A stretch of 64,000 nt of DNA from Takakia lepidozioides (taxonomy: Eukaryota; Streptophyta; Takakiopsida; Takakiales; Takakiaceae), in assembly GCA_030704615.1 (NCBI GenBank), contig CM060731.1, forward strand, positions 16,554,001-16,618,000, in the 5' to 3' direction. The translations under genes and the position numbers were made by a program. This document shows, one piece after another, positions 1 to 13,900 of the stretch (its first letter is position 1; each line of letters starts with the position of its first letter). The notes beneath the pieces were generated by a model. The model was not told the DNA's origin and did no database searches. It worked only from the letters and a program-made list of their open reading frames with translations.

Positions 1-420
1 ATCTGGGCTGTAATAATTCCATGCAGGTTATTCTTAAGACTGCCACATGAATGTTCTTTTCATTTCTTGCTCTGGACTGGTATATTACAAACGAGATACT
101 AGCTGTGATTGCAGAAAACCTGCTGGGACGGGGAAATCCGTACCGAGTGAATCCAAGTAGCGTAAGCCACTTTACTCTCATCAAAAGTGGTTTGCTCAAT
201 CTTGCCTGCAAAAGACCACATGAGGTTAGATTGAATATGCATGTCCTTTCACTTGATGGCAGTAATCACACCAACATCAGACCAGCATGATCAACTTTGC
301 AGTTAGCAAGATGTGACATTTTCTGTACCCAGACAGTGCTTAGTTACCCGGGTTGACCAGAAGAGACTGTGACGCCTCTGTCATCGTGATTGAGCTAGTT
401 CCATGCAGGGGAGACCGGCC

Positions 421-470
421 GCTCAGGCTCAGGCTCAGGCTCAGGCTCAGCTTCCCGAGGCTCAGGCTCT
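421..470. repeat. GGCTCA-type hexanucleotide microsatellite
   Basis: Short run of imperfect GGCTCA/CAGGCT units seen directly. It lies downstream (3') of the last resolved exon of the minus-strand GRAM-VASt gene and gives spurious short ORFs on both strands. A two-copy direct repeat (AAACTTTTACCTCCA) follows at about 492-527. Confidence 0.8.
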
Positions 471-876
471 TGTGCAGGTCTCTTATGAAAGAAACTTTTA
501 CCTCCAGGGAAACTTTTACCTCCACTGTTACAGCAGGCCTGCTGTTACCCCACAAGAGCTAAAAACCTAAAATGAAAGGCAGAAAGTTTAACGTCCATGT
601 ATGTAGGAAAATTAATCAACTAATTAACTAAGAATCAACAATATGGCCTGAAGGGAGGGTATACCTTTGTAACTCTGAAGGTAGTTTCAGAACCATTTCT
701 CCAAAAACAGCCCTGATGTAGAAAATTGATGTAATGATGTGTTGACGAATACTTTCCTAGAGGCAGTGCCCCTGAATGTTTGGGGAGCCATCCCGGCAAT
801 GCTACAGATATAAAAAGTTCAATAACAAGTAAAAATAATCAGCAACAACTTGGGAGTTTATGAAAGAGACACTCAC

Positions 877-3800
877 TTTTCCAAAGGGTCTTTTTCATAA
901 ATGGCACACTGAGAGAAATGCGAACAAAACAGTGGCACCGGCCTCTGCCAAACAATCTCTGCACGTCCCATCGTACCTGCATGTCCATCATGTTGAAGCC
1001 ATGTGATATTCTCCTTTATCATCTTTGATACATCCTAGCTTGCAGAAGATCCTTCCACAAAGATGTGGCATTCCAGATCTTTTTCATTTAATGCTGAATG
1101 AAGTATGAACTCACTTTGAACATTTGCCTGTCGGTACAGAAAAAGGTTTGTGACATTAAATGACAACTTTTCACAATGGCACAATGCACACCCTTCATCT
1201 GTACAGACATCCTGCTCCTGGTTGGGGACTGGCTACCAGACAAAATCGTGAAATTGTTTCTTCAAGAAGCTGCATACAATAGATCCTCAGATTACCGAAT
1301 GTTCAACTCCATGTACACACATTGATTGCTGCCCAATGGAGCACTTACAGAAACATGAAAAGCTAAAAAAATTCCTACAATCTTGTGTCCTTAGCCAATC
1401 ATGTGCACGTACCTCAACCCGAAAGTAGTCACCATAGGGGATATCAGTCATCTGCTGTGATGTCTCCAGAACCAGGTGACTTCGACACATACAACAATCC
1501 AAAAGACAAACCTTAAGGAACAGCTTTTCTAGCATATGACTGTCTGATGATTTGACTCTGGAACTGAAACTGTCTGTACTGTATGTGCGTCTGTCTGAAT
1601 TCTGGATGTACAAACATGAGAATATCAGCTGTCTGATCATACTAATAATCTTAACACAATAAACACATCTGGACCAACAACAATTTCATGAAAAAATGAC
1701 GGATAGAGAGATAAAGTAAGCAGCAAAACTTAGCTTACATACTTTGAGTTATTAGGCAATTTCAGTTTAGGGATCCTGGAGTATGATTGAAAATACCAGA
1801 AATTTCAGATTGGAGTATTGTGAAACCACACCTAACTGATCAAGGAACAGAAAGGTTTTAAACAGTGATCCAAGCTTTGGGAAAGAATGTTACTCTACAG
1901 CAAGATATTCAAGAGCAGATAGATGAGCAATACTTGTTACGGTAGACACGAAACCGTTGTGCCTCATGACAGTAAGTTGATTTTGGCCCTGGTAAACAAA
2001 GCTCACCCACCAATATAGCCTCATTAGTTTCAATCCCACAGGTCTGACAGACTCCCTGTCAAGATAATCTCCCATCTGGCAGGCCAACTTCTCTGTTAAT
2101 TGACACCCAGTGGCTTTTGTGGTTTGGGGGCAGGCAGCCCCTGCCCAACTTTCTCTGGTTTTTCAGGTTCCTCTCAGTAAAGTCATGGTTTTTCTCTAAC
2201 GATATCCAACCCACCAAACTGTAGTTTCCTTGTGTGCTCCTCAGCTGCCACCTAGCAAACCTTCCACAATCCCTTCCAAACCTCACTGGTCCAAATTCAA
2301 TTCTCTCAAATCTCACCGCAGGGTACAACTCATGGATCCAAAAATTGCTTAGCCAAACCCAAGAGCTTAAGGAAGCAAGCCACATCAAGAGTGATGGATT
2401 TCTTGTAGACAAATTGCACTTCAACTACAGCTGCAAATACAGAGATGGGATCAGTACAAACCAAATAATAAGTTGATAGGGTGCCGAAAGGAGATGTCCC
2501 TCGCATGTCCAAAATGGCGATGCTTGGCCCACTGTGTGCACCGAAAGTCTGCTTAGCAGAGAATTGAATATGGTTAGATTTCAATAACAGTCCCACCCAC
2601 TTTGGGCACATCCCTATGCAAACGAATATGACCCCACCTTACCATGATTGGTATGGTACCTTTCACAGAGTAGTTCAATTGAGGGGAGAATGCCAACTCC
2701 TTTTGCAGTCCCAAGGAGACCCGGTCTCTTCTTTTAAGCATTGAAGAATCAAATTCTTACACAAAAAGACATCACAAATTCAACTTCCTATACCCTCCAC
2801 AATTTCCCAAAAGGGACTCTACTCAATGGACTGTCGAGTTTCAGATAAGTTTTTTTTACTGTTCATGGCATTGGATGTTTTTCTTCTTTGAGCATCTCCT
2901 ACTTGCATGCCTATGAAGGTCAATACTGGGTCACTTGATTTTTTCACAAAACCTTCCACACTAACCACCATAGGTACTACAGATTTTCTTTGTAGGAGAC
3001 AATCTGAATCCCTTGACATGATACAACTCACTTACCATCATCACCACACTTGGTGCGAACGTTTTTGGTAAACCCGATCCCTTCGTCAGAGAAGAACAGT
3101 TGAAAAAATTCCTCGACGTCAACCTATGGACAACACTTGATCATGATCAAGTCGTATGTGGAGAATCTTGGCAACCCCAATCGTCAGAGAAGATACATGG
3201 AAAACTGATTTATTATATCATTTAGCAAACATCTGCGACCCACTCAAAACTACATTTTTTCAGGTGACAACTACATGAATGTTTTTCAGCTGACTTGTAT
3301 TGCTTCTCCATTTGTACTCCAGACAGGGTCGGACTCAACAGAATGAAACTTCAGAAGAAAAAACCTAGTTTGGATGCCTGTACCTGAAATTCTGACTCCA
3401 CAACTGACTTGTAGCTATCATCCACTGCGCATCACAACCACCAAGACCATACATCCATGTAAGAGCTTCTAGTTTTGCCCAGGAGAACTTCTCATCTTTC
3501 TATTCAAATGCAAATTTGGAGATGCTGCACTTTGGGAAAAGAATGGGACAATGGATCTAAGGGCTAAATAAAAGACCTGAGAATAAGCATATCAAAAAAG
3601 AAATGAACAAACACAGTTGCAGCCTTGTGTTTTAGAAAGTCAATCACTGAGTACTAGATATTCAACCACCAAGAACCAACTGAATAGAGAGTTCAGACTA
3701 TCCCTGTGAATTTGGGTTCAATATCTGGCTCACAAAAGTGAGACCAAAAACATGTCGATTGACCTGAAGCTTTTAGAATGACTAGTAGGTATAACTAAGA

Positions 3801-6800
3801 CCTTGAGTTGTCCAAACCAGCCCAGTGGCCTGGTTTATGGGGAGAGCCAAAATGAAGCCTCTGCCAGAAACCATAGAATCATTGACAAGAGACACTTACT
3901 CATGATAGAAGGATATCTGGCTCACAAAAGTGAGACCAAAAACATGCCAATTGACCTGCCTAATATTCAGGCACTTGAAAATCTCCTCTACCTTTTTCTG
4001 CAGGACTTGGCCTATTTAACAGGATGGTCTTGCTTCCAAGAAGTCGATCATCTTAGGGTATTTAGGCATGCAATTGAACTGACCCCACCATCGGACCTTG
4101 AACTCATCACATTGAGAGCTCAAGGGTGGTACGCCAACTCTCCCTGAACAGCAATGTTAGCTGTTCTAGAGCACACTGACATGCTCTCTTCAAGCACCGA
4201 ATGTGACGTGGGTGAGGACCTTAAGGATGATCTGAAGGGTACCTACCCTCGGCACTAGACTGAAATTTAAATGATCCTTTTAACTTCAGTAATAATTCCT
4301 CTGACGTGGAAATATGGAAATATTGAGTGAGACCCAAAGCTTTGCATCAGCTGTTTAATCCCTTTTTGCATATGCACATCCCAGTTACAACTGCAGGAAA
4401 CTCCACACCAAGATATGTGTAGGAAGGGAGCACACACATCTCTTCACTGCCCCATGTCCATTTGAGAACCCTCTTCCCTCCCCCGAATCATTGAAGGCCA
4501 CCACCGCACATGTACTAATTGGCTTCTAGCCTCCCTAAGTCAGAGTACCTATTCACACAATCAATCAACTCCTGAAGATTGGATGGGGTATCCCCTAGGC
4601 CCACAAAGTTATCCGCAAACAGAAGAGCTGGTTTGATGGCATCACTCACTTTTAACCCAAATCCCTCGCTTTCCACATTCTCGAGGAGCTGATTAATGAA
4701 AGCATTGAAGAGCAGTGGGGAGAGGGTACAACCTTAAGCTACACCTTGGTCAATGTCAAAGAAATTAGACTTCTTGCTAGTGACCAGAGCACAACTTTTG
4801 GTGTTTGCATAGAGGTTGTCACACCTTTCCCCTGACCCCATAAGACCACATGTGAAGCCAAGGCCTGTCACACCATACCATAAGCCTTTTTTTCCCAGGA
4901 AGAAGACGAAGGTGAGTTTCCTTCTTTTCCCTTCCGTGAATAGTATGGCTTTGACTGCGCTAAGAAGTGTAAAGCCATGGTAGTTCCAGGACCTTATCAG
5001 CCACAGAAGTGACGAAACCCTCCCAAGAGTCCACAGCTCCTTCAACCTCGCTTCTTGCATCACCTAAGCAAGAGGGGAGATCAGCTGAAGCTCAAAAGTT
5101 CAAGATCAAAAATTGAAGCTCTTCCAGGCAATTGATAAGCCGCTTGCCGTTGGAATTATACTCATCCTCGCCAAAAAGCCCAATGATATCGTCCTGTTGT
5201 AGACCCTTGCCCACATGAGCAGTTAAGTCTCCTAACAAGACGCCCTTTGGCAAGGGACTTTGAACAATCGAGCTTAACTTCCTCGAAGGCTTTATCAGTG
5301 TCAACACTAAGGGAGCCCTCTGTAGGTATGTAGACCTCCTTGTTGATAATTTCACAATTATCATACACGAAATCACGGACAAAGAGAGAGAGAGAGAGAG
5401 ACTGTGTACTCATGCAGTTCCCTGCAAATTTTCAGCTTGCCATAGCCTTACCGCCCCTCCCGGAGCTTTTTGTGGGGTTCGCACCCACCAGGGTTTCGGG
5501 AGAGAGAGAGAGACATTTTATAACATCCAACTGGGCATGGGACAAAGTAGACAGTGTGAAGACATACGTGCAGGAGCATCAAGGTCTTCAGAATCCCAAA
5601 TAGACGAGCGCTGCTGGCTAAAACTGCTCGTATTACTTGTAGTCCCTTCATCCTCCACAGAACCATCTGCTTCCCGTCGTTCATTGATCTCATGAGAGGA
5701 TTCCGTCTCCATTTCTTCTAAAGGTGCCACTAACTCCGCATTCATACTTCTGTGTGGGAGGGGACAAGATTAGGGCATTCCATCTATTAGACCTCAATGA
5801 GGACAATATCAAAGCAAAAAACCCCATTAGATCGTCTAATAAGACTAGACTCGATCTGACATTCCATTGTAAATAAGAAACAGTTACTAATATAACATGC
5901 TCTTAGAACCTGGATGAGCATTGCTCAAAACAAAAGCCTTCATGAGCAAGTGTGGTAGCCCACGTAAGGCACACTCCCTAAAATGGACGAAGGCTCAGGC
6001 CACTATTCCATCCAGACCGATTTTCAGTGTTCACTGTGGTGTTGATCCACAATACAAAGACTTTCACCTGCTGTTGTCCTCTGCCTGAGTCTCTAGTGGC
6101 ACCTCGCTTTGGGGACTTTGGCACACATTTAGAGACATTGCTCCATATTCTCCAGAACAGCTGTGAGCTTGCGGACTCTGGTACACAAGCAAGGGTCATT
6201 GTAGTGCCCAAACAGTCAGCAGCTGTAGCAGACTCCATAACGGCTGACTGGGACCACATAATGAAACATCAACCATCCAGGGTTACCCCCAAACCCTTTG
6301 GCTTGTTTTGGTCTCATATAACCCCTCACAGACAAAATATCAATGTCCAATTGAGTAACATATTATCTATTCATCTAGAGCAAATACCACCGATGAAACA
6401 GAATGAATGGCAAATCACATATGTTTCAGAGTACACTGTTATCAACTCTGCAACTTGAAATCCCACCTCCTGTTTCCTTCCATTAGTCTTAAAATAATTG
6501 AGCCTTCACTTTCATGCTTCTGTCCCCACAAAAAGTTAAATCGGAAACCATGCTGCCCAATCTAGATGCTGCCAGAGTAGTCCTTAATCCACCTTTGTGT
6601 TGTCTCTTGGGTTTCAATGCATAAGACAGGTTCAAATGAGTGACTATGGTTGAAATATGCTCATACCACAGTGAGGGAAGCAAGAGATCCTTCAGAGTTC
6701 AAAAAACGTTTCGCATAGCCACTGTGCTGTACCCAGCCGTCAATGATAAGCCGGAATGCTTCATCTCGGGAAAGATATGATGCAAAAAAATGCTGCAGCC

Positions 6801-9800
6801 ACAAAATAAGACAAAAGTTAAACACATGGAGACCCCAGGCTATGTGATGAGCAAAATGCAGTGAGATGTCTATCACTAACTCTTGCAGCGATGCACGATT
6901 GCAGACAAGGAAACCTGTCCTTCTCACCTGGCAGAATATCTACATGAGGCTCTCCGCTTTAGGAATCTCGTAATGTAGAATCTTAAATGCTATTTTTGGG
7001 CTGCTTGTTGAGGCCCCACTCCTTGTATCATACTTTCATTTGTCCCCTAAGCTATTTAGAGGACAGGAATGCAGGATCCCATCATTGAAGCCTAGCATTT
7101 TCAATTCTCACAGAGGTTTACTTACAACTTTTGGCACGGGCCCAGGTGCCTTGTCTCTCTCTTTCTCTGGATCCCTTGCTAGCTCCCCCAATGAGGCACG
7201 CGTCGATGCCTTTTTGCCCCAAGCTACTATCTCAATTGCATTGGGAAACACACCAGCTGTCCTAGCTTTTCTCACACAGGTCACATCCTTGAGAGGTATC
7301 ACTTTCTGTCAGACATCACAAGTTCAGCTATTAATGAAATGCGTCATTCAGTTTATTCAGATCCAGGACAGTTGATGAACAAGGACGCCACAGCACTTGC
7401 AATTGAGCTTAAGTCTGAGAGGTGTGTCCTAATTAGGCCAGAGTTTTCAGATGAGGTGGTTCTGACTCAAGATCCGCCAGGAAAGTAGTTGACTATCAAA
7501 TACCTCAACAAAGGTGTAAATAGTTAAAAGTGTCCCTCCTATCCCAAAAAGCAACCATTAGCCTTGAAATTTCCCACATACCTTCTTTTCATAGCCAAAG
7601 ATATTTGAGTAGAAACATATGTAACGGTCAAAAAGGTACATGTGACCCTGTCAAGTGCAACAAGAGACCTAACTTTAGACATGACAATATCATTGCCAGC
7701 AGCTCCATCAAGATTCTACTCTAATCTAGGCAGAAACTTCTCGTGCAGGTTCAACACCTAGGAAGATGACGTGAAAAGAAATAACATTCAGACAAAACGG
7801 TGACTGTTATTTCTGTAATCAAACCGAAATGCATGGAAAACAAATTAAACATATCAGTGCATGGTGTTTATCAGCATACGTTGCAACACGTGATTATAAA
7901 ATGGAAGCAAGTACGCAAGGAGAGGTTCAAAAGGATAAGCCAGGGGGTAGTATATAGTGGGTGAAACAGACCTGAAGCAGAATTTTCTTTTGTAAGGCAC
8001 AGTTGAAGTCCTCAATCAGCATCTACAACCCAGAAAACTGTCAGCTCCCAGACATCTCAGTATATTGTCCACCTCACTCGCCTCCCTTCTCCAACCACAG
8101 AACCTCTATAGCTTGTGCACGTATTTCACTTTGGCCCTTAAAAAAGAGTCACTGAAATGCATGCTTTGGCAGCACTAACTCACATCCATTCTGACCAGTT
8201 GCAATAGAAGGACAACAAATTGCACCTCTTCAGGAGGCAGATGAAAGAGTTGCCGATACTCCATGCTTTTTTGTGCTCTTAGCGACTGCAGAACCAAGTT
8301 GCATCTGTACATCAGCACCTTTCCTTACATAGTTGTAGGGATTTCTTGGGATGAGTGAGCCCTGAAAAGAAGAGAAAGAGAAGAGAGAGGCAGGACGGTC
8401 TACTGAGCAGGTTGAGAGGACCTCTCCATGGTTGATGATTAATACCAGTTGTAAAGACTAATATGAGCATAGTGCTATGTGATCTGGTTCCCTTCTTGTG
8501 ATCCAGATACATGCCCAACAATCTGCCATACACAGTAGACCCTTGGTTCTGATCATTAAGTGTGGAGACATCTTGAAGCCTACTCTAGCCTGCTACAAAA
8601 TTTATTCTGCCTCAGAAACCTTACCATCTGACACCTAAACAAGTAACAACAGGAATGCACTGTGCTCACGGCCCACCACACATTGCAGAGCACGAACTGT
8701 ACCACGCAGAAAACATACTTCCTTTCGAATGTCCTACTGCCCAAATGAAAATCAGAATGGTGCACATCTGGGCACGCTCCAAATGCAATGCATAAACTAG
8801 CAACTGCCACTTAAATCCATTCACAAATGACCAAGTACTAAGCGTATTTGCACTCTCAAGAGGTCCCCAACTTTGATCTTAAAATGAAGGGTTCAAAATA
8901 ATGCTTGCAGACATAATCAGATAGCCTTCACGAGTCTGGATACTAACTGGGACAAACCTTGCTTCTTGCCACAGGGCCCGAAAAAAAACTAAGAATAGTC
9001 GGGGACAGACTAACCCTCAGGTCACAAGTTTGGATGTGAGAAATCATGGAGCACTGCCCAACCAATGAGAGTCTTGAGCAAAAATCATTTCTTTGGGTTC
9101 ACACCTCTACCCACTTTAAAAACAATGCCAAAAGCCTCTTCAAAAGACACCACTATGTTGGTACCACCTACACCCCAACAGGCACTTGGCACCTGTGATG
9201 TCAACCACCAGGTGTCACAGAAATTATCCAAACCCAAGGCCCAACTCCAAATTGAGTACCACAGAAGGCCATGCCAATCAAAGACCTGTACATTCCCATC
9301 AGCCCCTTCCCTCCCAAAAGGTGGCCCAAGGGCATCTTCCCCAACCAATAATTTAGCTGTCATTCATCTCATCCATCAGCTGAACTGGAAATAAATGCTA
9401 TGAATTGCAAGTGACAAACTTTGACACAGCTCCAAAATCACGTATAAAGGAAAATTACTGTGGATCCATCAGCAGTGGCACTGCCAGTCTCTTATTAAAA
9501 AGTTAAAAAAAACCTATAATACATTTTGTCAGGTACGGTGAACGGTGATGATTCTCTTCCCCAGCTCCCTGACTTCCTAACATCTCACCTGAGCTTCGGA
9601 TCTCTGCTTCTGCTGCATCAAGAGTGCAGTTTCCTCATCCAACATGTCACTTCTGGCAAGATCGGCGCTACGACCATCGTTTCCCGTTTCCCTCCAAGGG
9701 ACTCCTGGAGAATCATTGACAGGTGAAGAAAGAGGGATCTCCGGGGGTGTAGCGGGTGTAGCGGGTGCAGCGGGTGTAGCTGTGGATGAAGAGGTAGCGG

Positions 9801-9948
9801 CTGCAGACGGGGATAGCAGAGAAGAAACAGCAGTAATGGCTGTGTGTGCTGACAAGGGAGATGAAGACCCCGAGGAGTTGTCCTGGCGATCCATCAATTG
9901 CTGGACAAAATTGAACAACAATGATGCTCCCCCTCCACTTCCCTCCAT
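877..9948 (-). CDS. GRAM and VASt domain protein (VAD1/LAM-like), multi-exon, 3' end unresolved
   Basis: Exons on the minus strand: 9948-9589, 8285-8226, 8022-7972, 7647-7582, 7305-7126, 6792-6667, 6247-6068, 5749-5568, 3424-3384, 3123-3036, 2548-2462, 1988-1934, 1479-1413, 976-877. Each has AG/GT borders and phases agree throughout, except between 6068 and 5749 where two bases are missing, so a small exon there was probably missed. Residues 1-120 are Ser/Ala/Pro-rich. The GRAM domain follows (EYRQLFHLPPEE, DFNCALQKKILLQ, ICFYSNIFGYEKK, PLKDVTCVRKA, SRDEAFRLIIDGW). After an acidic Ser-rich linker comes the VASt domain (DVEEFFQLFFSDE, FGHARDISFRHPI, HLVLETSQQMTDIPYGDYF, FMKKTLWK). Known for the family: GRAM binds phosphoinositides, VASt binds sterols, and these proteins act at ER-membrane contact sites; Arabidopsis VAD1 affects cell death. 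The C-terminal exons, where a membrane helix is expected, were not found. Confidence 0.85.
4500..5440 (-). mobile_element. Dead LINE (non-LTR retrotransposon) fragment in a GRAM-VASt intron
   Basis: Minus-strand translation gives part of an APE-type endonuclease (GDLTAHVGKG, then NGKRLINCLEELQFLILN, about 5382-5092). It is followed by reverse transcriptase motifs at about 4900-4510: DIDQGVA-stop-GCTLSPLLFNAFINQLLE and LLFADNFVGLG. The usual catalytic FADD reads FADN, there is an in-frame stop, and the endonuclease sits almost next to the RT core, so a large internal part is missing. It is inactive. It lies in the intron between exons 5749-5568 and 3424-3384 of the host gene, in the same orientation. 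A GA microsatellite lies at its 5' side (about 5383-5401). Confidence 0.85.
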
Positions 9949-10908
9949 ACGTCCTCTGTGCGTGCCGCAAATTATCAGCAACGTCTTTCAAATTTCCGTT
10001 ATTGGTGGGAGAAACGAAGTGGACTCAGGCACAAAATTCATCAACTAAGAATAGTGGTTAAAAGCAAACTAATACAAAAATCTGGAACCTACAGGTACTT
10101 GACCGGAAATGTATCCTCAAAACCGTGAATGGCGATACGAAGGAATGGGGAAGAGAGTCACAAATGTAGCTTTATCAAGTAAGATGGGCCAGAATTAAGA
10201 AAACAATCTGGACAGAGACATAAAAACTCCAAGACTCCATTTCGGAACCAACCGAGCGTTACAATAGCGCTTTGAGGCTCAAAGAAAAAGTAGCACGTTA
10301 CAAGAAAACATGATGGTGCTTTAGACTCCATACCGATGACAAAAATTATAAAATTCACATGCATTGGTTTCAATTCCATAGAAAATGAGACACAACAAGG
10401 AGAGACGCGTGAGAATTAAGAGAAATGAACAAGTAGTTTACCGATTTGAGAAGTAGTCTGTCCAAGAAGAGACGGAATCGGATTTTCTGCGAACAGAAAG
10501 AAGAGCTGGAAATGTATCTTTTCTTGATGGCTGCAAGAAATCTGTGCAGGCCCTCAGGAATTTCCACACGCACGAATCTGCGGTGCAAATCTCTTTCTCT
10601 CTCTCTCTCGTCTCTGCTCTGCAAATCTCTGCGACACTTGGCCACCACGAGATTGGAGATGAAACTCATCCACATCCATTATTGCGATTGTCATCGATAC
10701 ATGACACGTTTCGTCCGTTCATACGACCTAAGTTCGTCCATCATTGACACGGAAAGTTGATTTCGTTGAATGAATGAATAAAAAAAATAAACCCTAAAGT
10801 ATGAGGAATGCTCGAGCTGAGTATGGAGCTTAAGAGATTCTCTGGCGTCGTACTGAGAGATCTTCCGTGAAATTTAGAATTGCGGTGTGATTGCAGGACG
10901 AGGAGACG
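9949..10908. promoter_or_regulatory. Shared intergenic region between two divergent genes
   Basis: About 960 bp separate the start codon of the minus-strand GRAM-VASt gene (9948) from that of the plus-strand RAB5IF-like gene (10909). Both 5' UTRs and both promoters should lie here. ORFs at 10370-10760 contain CT/GA-rich tracts and resemble no family. An acceptor-like TTGCAG just before 10897 suggests the plus-strand gene has a 5' UTR intron. No clear TATA box was assigned. The promoter role is inferred from layout. Confidence 0.5.
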
Positions 10909-13900
10909 ATGAGGGAGAGGGCAACGTCCCTCAAGACTGTGAAGCAGCAACAGACTTCCCACCATGAAGGCGATGTGTCGCCGTTTTCTATTTCGAAACT
11001 GCTCAAACCTGATGCAGACTGGGACCGGGTATTTTGTCTTCCCTTATGTTTCGTTTCCTTCTGAACTTTTGATTTATCATGCCATGTAGCGCTTGTTGGC
11101 TGCCTTTTTCAGCGACAGTTTTAAACTTTCATGTGGGCAGTTTAATTTTATTCTGCTCGAGCACGAATGTGCAGTAGTGAGACCTTGCCGTAATTCTATC
11201 TCGGCAACGTAAGACAAACTCCCCTGGGTAGAGCTGTGCTGGGAGTTATCCATCCTGGTGTCTGGAACATTGAGAAACGGAAGGAGAGAGACAGGGGCAT
11301 GGGGGAGTAGGTTTGTATGGGAATCGTATGAGCTGAATCTCAAAGTTGACAATTTTGTAAATATTTGTTGGTGCTTACGAGAGGGTGCAGTAGGGCTGAC
11401 GTAGGAAGACCATGGGTGGGGGAGAGAGAGCCAGGCTGCTTGTCCTCGTACATGGTGGTATCTGTAGTTATCAAGGACCAATGCTAACTGGTGTAACAAT
11501 GTCCCTTATGGATTGAACAGGGTTTTGGGTTTGTGGCCAAGAAAGAAGGAATGCAATTGTAGTGTTTCCTGTCAGGGTGCTTGTTTTGCTGTTCCTCTTT
11601 GCAATGCCGTTACTAACAGGGACAGCCCTATCCTGATCCTTAGATTGGATGGAGGGAACAAGATATCAGCTCATGCCCCTCACTGGAAAGGGATGCTTCC
11701 ATTGCCTTGACGAATCCTTGCAGCTGGAACCCTGGCATCTTGGGCCTTGTTTAGATTCCATCACTTACATTTGTGGAGGCAAAGACGTCAATTGTGGGCC
11801 TCCGGCCTCAAACCCTGGCTACAAAGGTTCAAGTCTTTTATCTTCTGTAAATACAAATTACTGAAGAAGGTTTGCAGAGGTGAGGACTGAAGTATGTATT
11901 TACACTCTTGCAGACTCCTGACTTAACATATTGACTGTCTGGGAGCAACAGGATCAATTGGGGGACGTTTTGCATTGGTTGCAGCAAGCCATCGGGCTGC
12001 TATGTGGGATAGTGTGGGGCGCCATCCCTTTAACAGGGGCAATCTGGTTACTGCTGTGAGTGCTCTCTCTCTCTCTCTCTCTCTCCTACAGCAAACAACG
12101 TCTTATGAGTACATTCTCTCATTGTTTATACCAAGGTAAGTCACACTACCGGAGTGAGCCCCTGACAAACATAGTTTCTGGTCCCTTTTGTTCCCCCAAA
12201 TTGGGCGCTGCGTCTATGGCCACAAGGCTATGGCAAACAACGTCCTAATTCTCTCGGTCTCTCTCTCTCTCACTCACACACACACACACACACACATTGT
12301 CCGGGATATTCTCACCAGAGAGTGACCCTCTTCAGGAGGATCAATAACATTGTCCCTGCACCTCCTTTCACCAACTTTCAAAATCTTGAGGCTGAGCCTA
12401 AAGCACTGATCCTCTTGGGGTGTAATTTTTGGGCAGCTCACACACGCTTTCTAGAGGATATCTGGAAAACCCAAACTGATTGTCTCTATCAAGTAAAGTC
12501 ACACTACCAGAGTGAGCCCCTCACAAAGATAATTTCTATTCCACCCAATCTGGGCACAGGGTCTATGGCCACAAGGCTACAGCAAACAACGTCTTATGAG
12601 TACATTCTCTCTCTGTCTCTCTCTCTCTGCACTCTTAGCGGAAACCTGAAGACTATCCATTCTCTGATACATTGTCCGGGGTATTCTCACCAAAGAGTGG
12701 CCCTCTCAGGAACATCAAGCACATTGTTCCTGCACCTCTGTTCACCAATTTTAAGAATCTCAAGGCTGAGCCTAAAGCCCTGGCCCTGTTGGGGTTTAAC
12801 TTTTGGGCTCCTCACACACTGCAGATTGATGCTTGTGTGAAGGGTTTTCTAGAGGATATCTGGAAAGCCTGAACTAATTGTTTATATCATGGTTAGTCCA
12901 CTACTGGAGTGAGCCCCTCACAAAGATAGTGTCTCTTCCCTATGTTTCCGTTCAAATTGGGTGCAGGGTGCCACTAGGCTACAGCAAACAAAGTCTTATG
13001 AGTACATTCTCTCCTCGGCACTAGACTGAAATTTAAACTCGGGTAAGGGGAGCCTACCTGTGAACAATAAACAGATGCAGAGAAGGAAAGGAGATTGTAA
13101 TTGCCCGATGTGCAGGCAACCTGAAGACGATATCCATGTTGCATTGTCCGGGGATTCTCACCAGAGAGTGACCCCTTCAGGAACATCAACAACATTGTCC
13201 CTGCACCTCCATTCACCAACTTTCAAAGGCTGAGCCTAAAGCCCTGGCCATGTTGGTGTCTAACTTTTGGGCTGCTGACACACAGCATATTGATACTTGT
13301 GTGAAGGGCTTTCTAGAGGATATCTGGAAAGCCCGAACTAATTGTTTATATCAATGTAAGTCCCACTACTGGAGTGAGCCAGTAGTGGGTATTCCCTCAG
13401 TTTCCGTCCAACTGGGCAGAGTCTGCGGCCACAAGGCTACGACAAACAAACTCATTCTCTCTCTCCCTCTTTCTCTTTGTTCCTTTTGTTCCACCCAAAC
13501 TGGGCGCAGGGTCTTTGGCCTCAAGGCTATGGCAAACGCGTCTTATGAGTACATTCTCTCTTTCTTTCTTTCAAGGTAAGGCCCACTACTGGAGTGAGCC
13601 TCACAAAAGTAGTGTCCGTTCCCTGTTGTTCGGCTCAAGCTGGGCACAGGGACTAAGGCCACAAGGCTATGGCAAGCAACGTCTTCTGAGTATATTCTCT
13701 CTTTCTGTCCATGAAGATGCAGAGTGAGCCCCTCACAAAGTGTTCCACCCAAACTGGGCTCGGAGTCTGTCGCCACAAGGCTACGGGAAACAACTTATGA
13801 GTACATTCTCTTTCTGTGCAGTAAGATGACCCAAAAGGCCTACCTACCCTCAGCTGTAGACTGAACTTCAAACTCGGGGTGGGAGTCTACGTTTGAACAA

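Noticed and set aside
1040-1110. Second copy of the VASt-like phrase (MKKIWNATSLWKD)
   Set aside because: Resembles FMKKTLWK, but no splice-compatible exon could be built, and the true VASt exon at 976-877 fits the phase.
6027-6458. 143-codon plus-strand ORF
   Set aside because: It is antisense to a well-supported exon (6247-6068) of the GRAM-VASt gene.
9065-9394. ORFs on both strands in intron 1 of the GRAM-VASt gene
   Set aside because: Neither joins the gene in phase and neither shows a recognisable family; likely chance frames.
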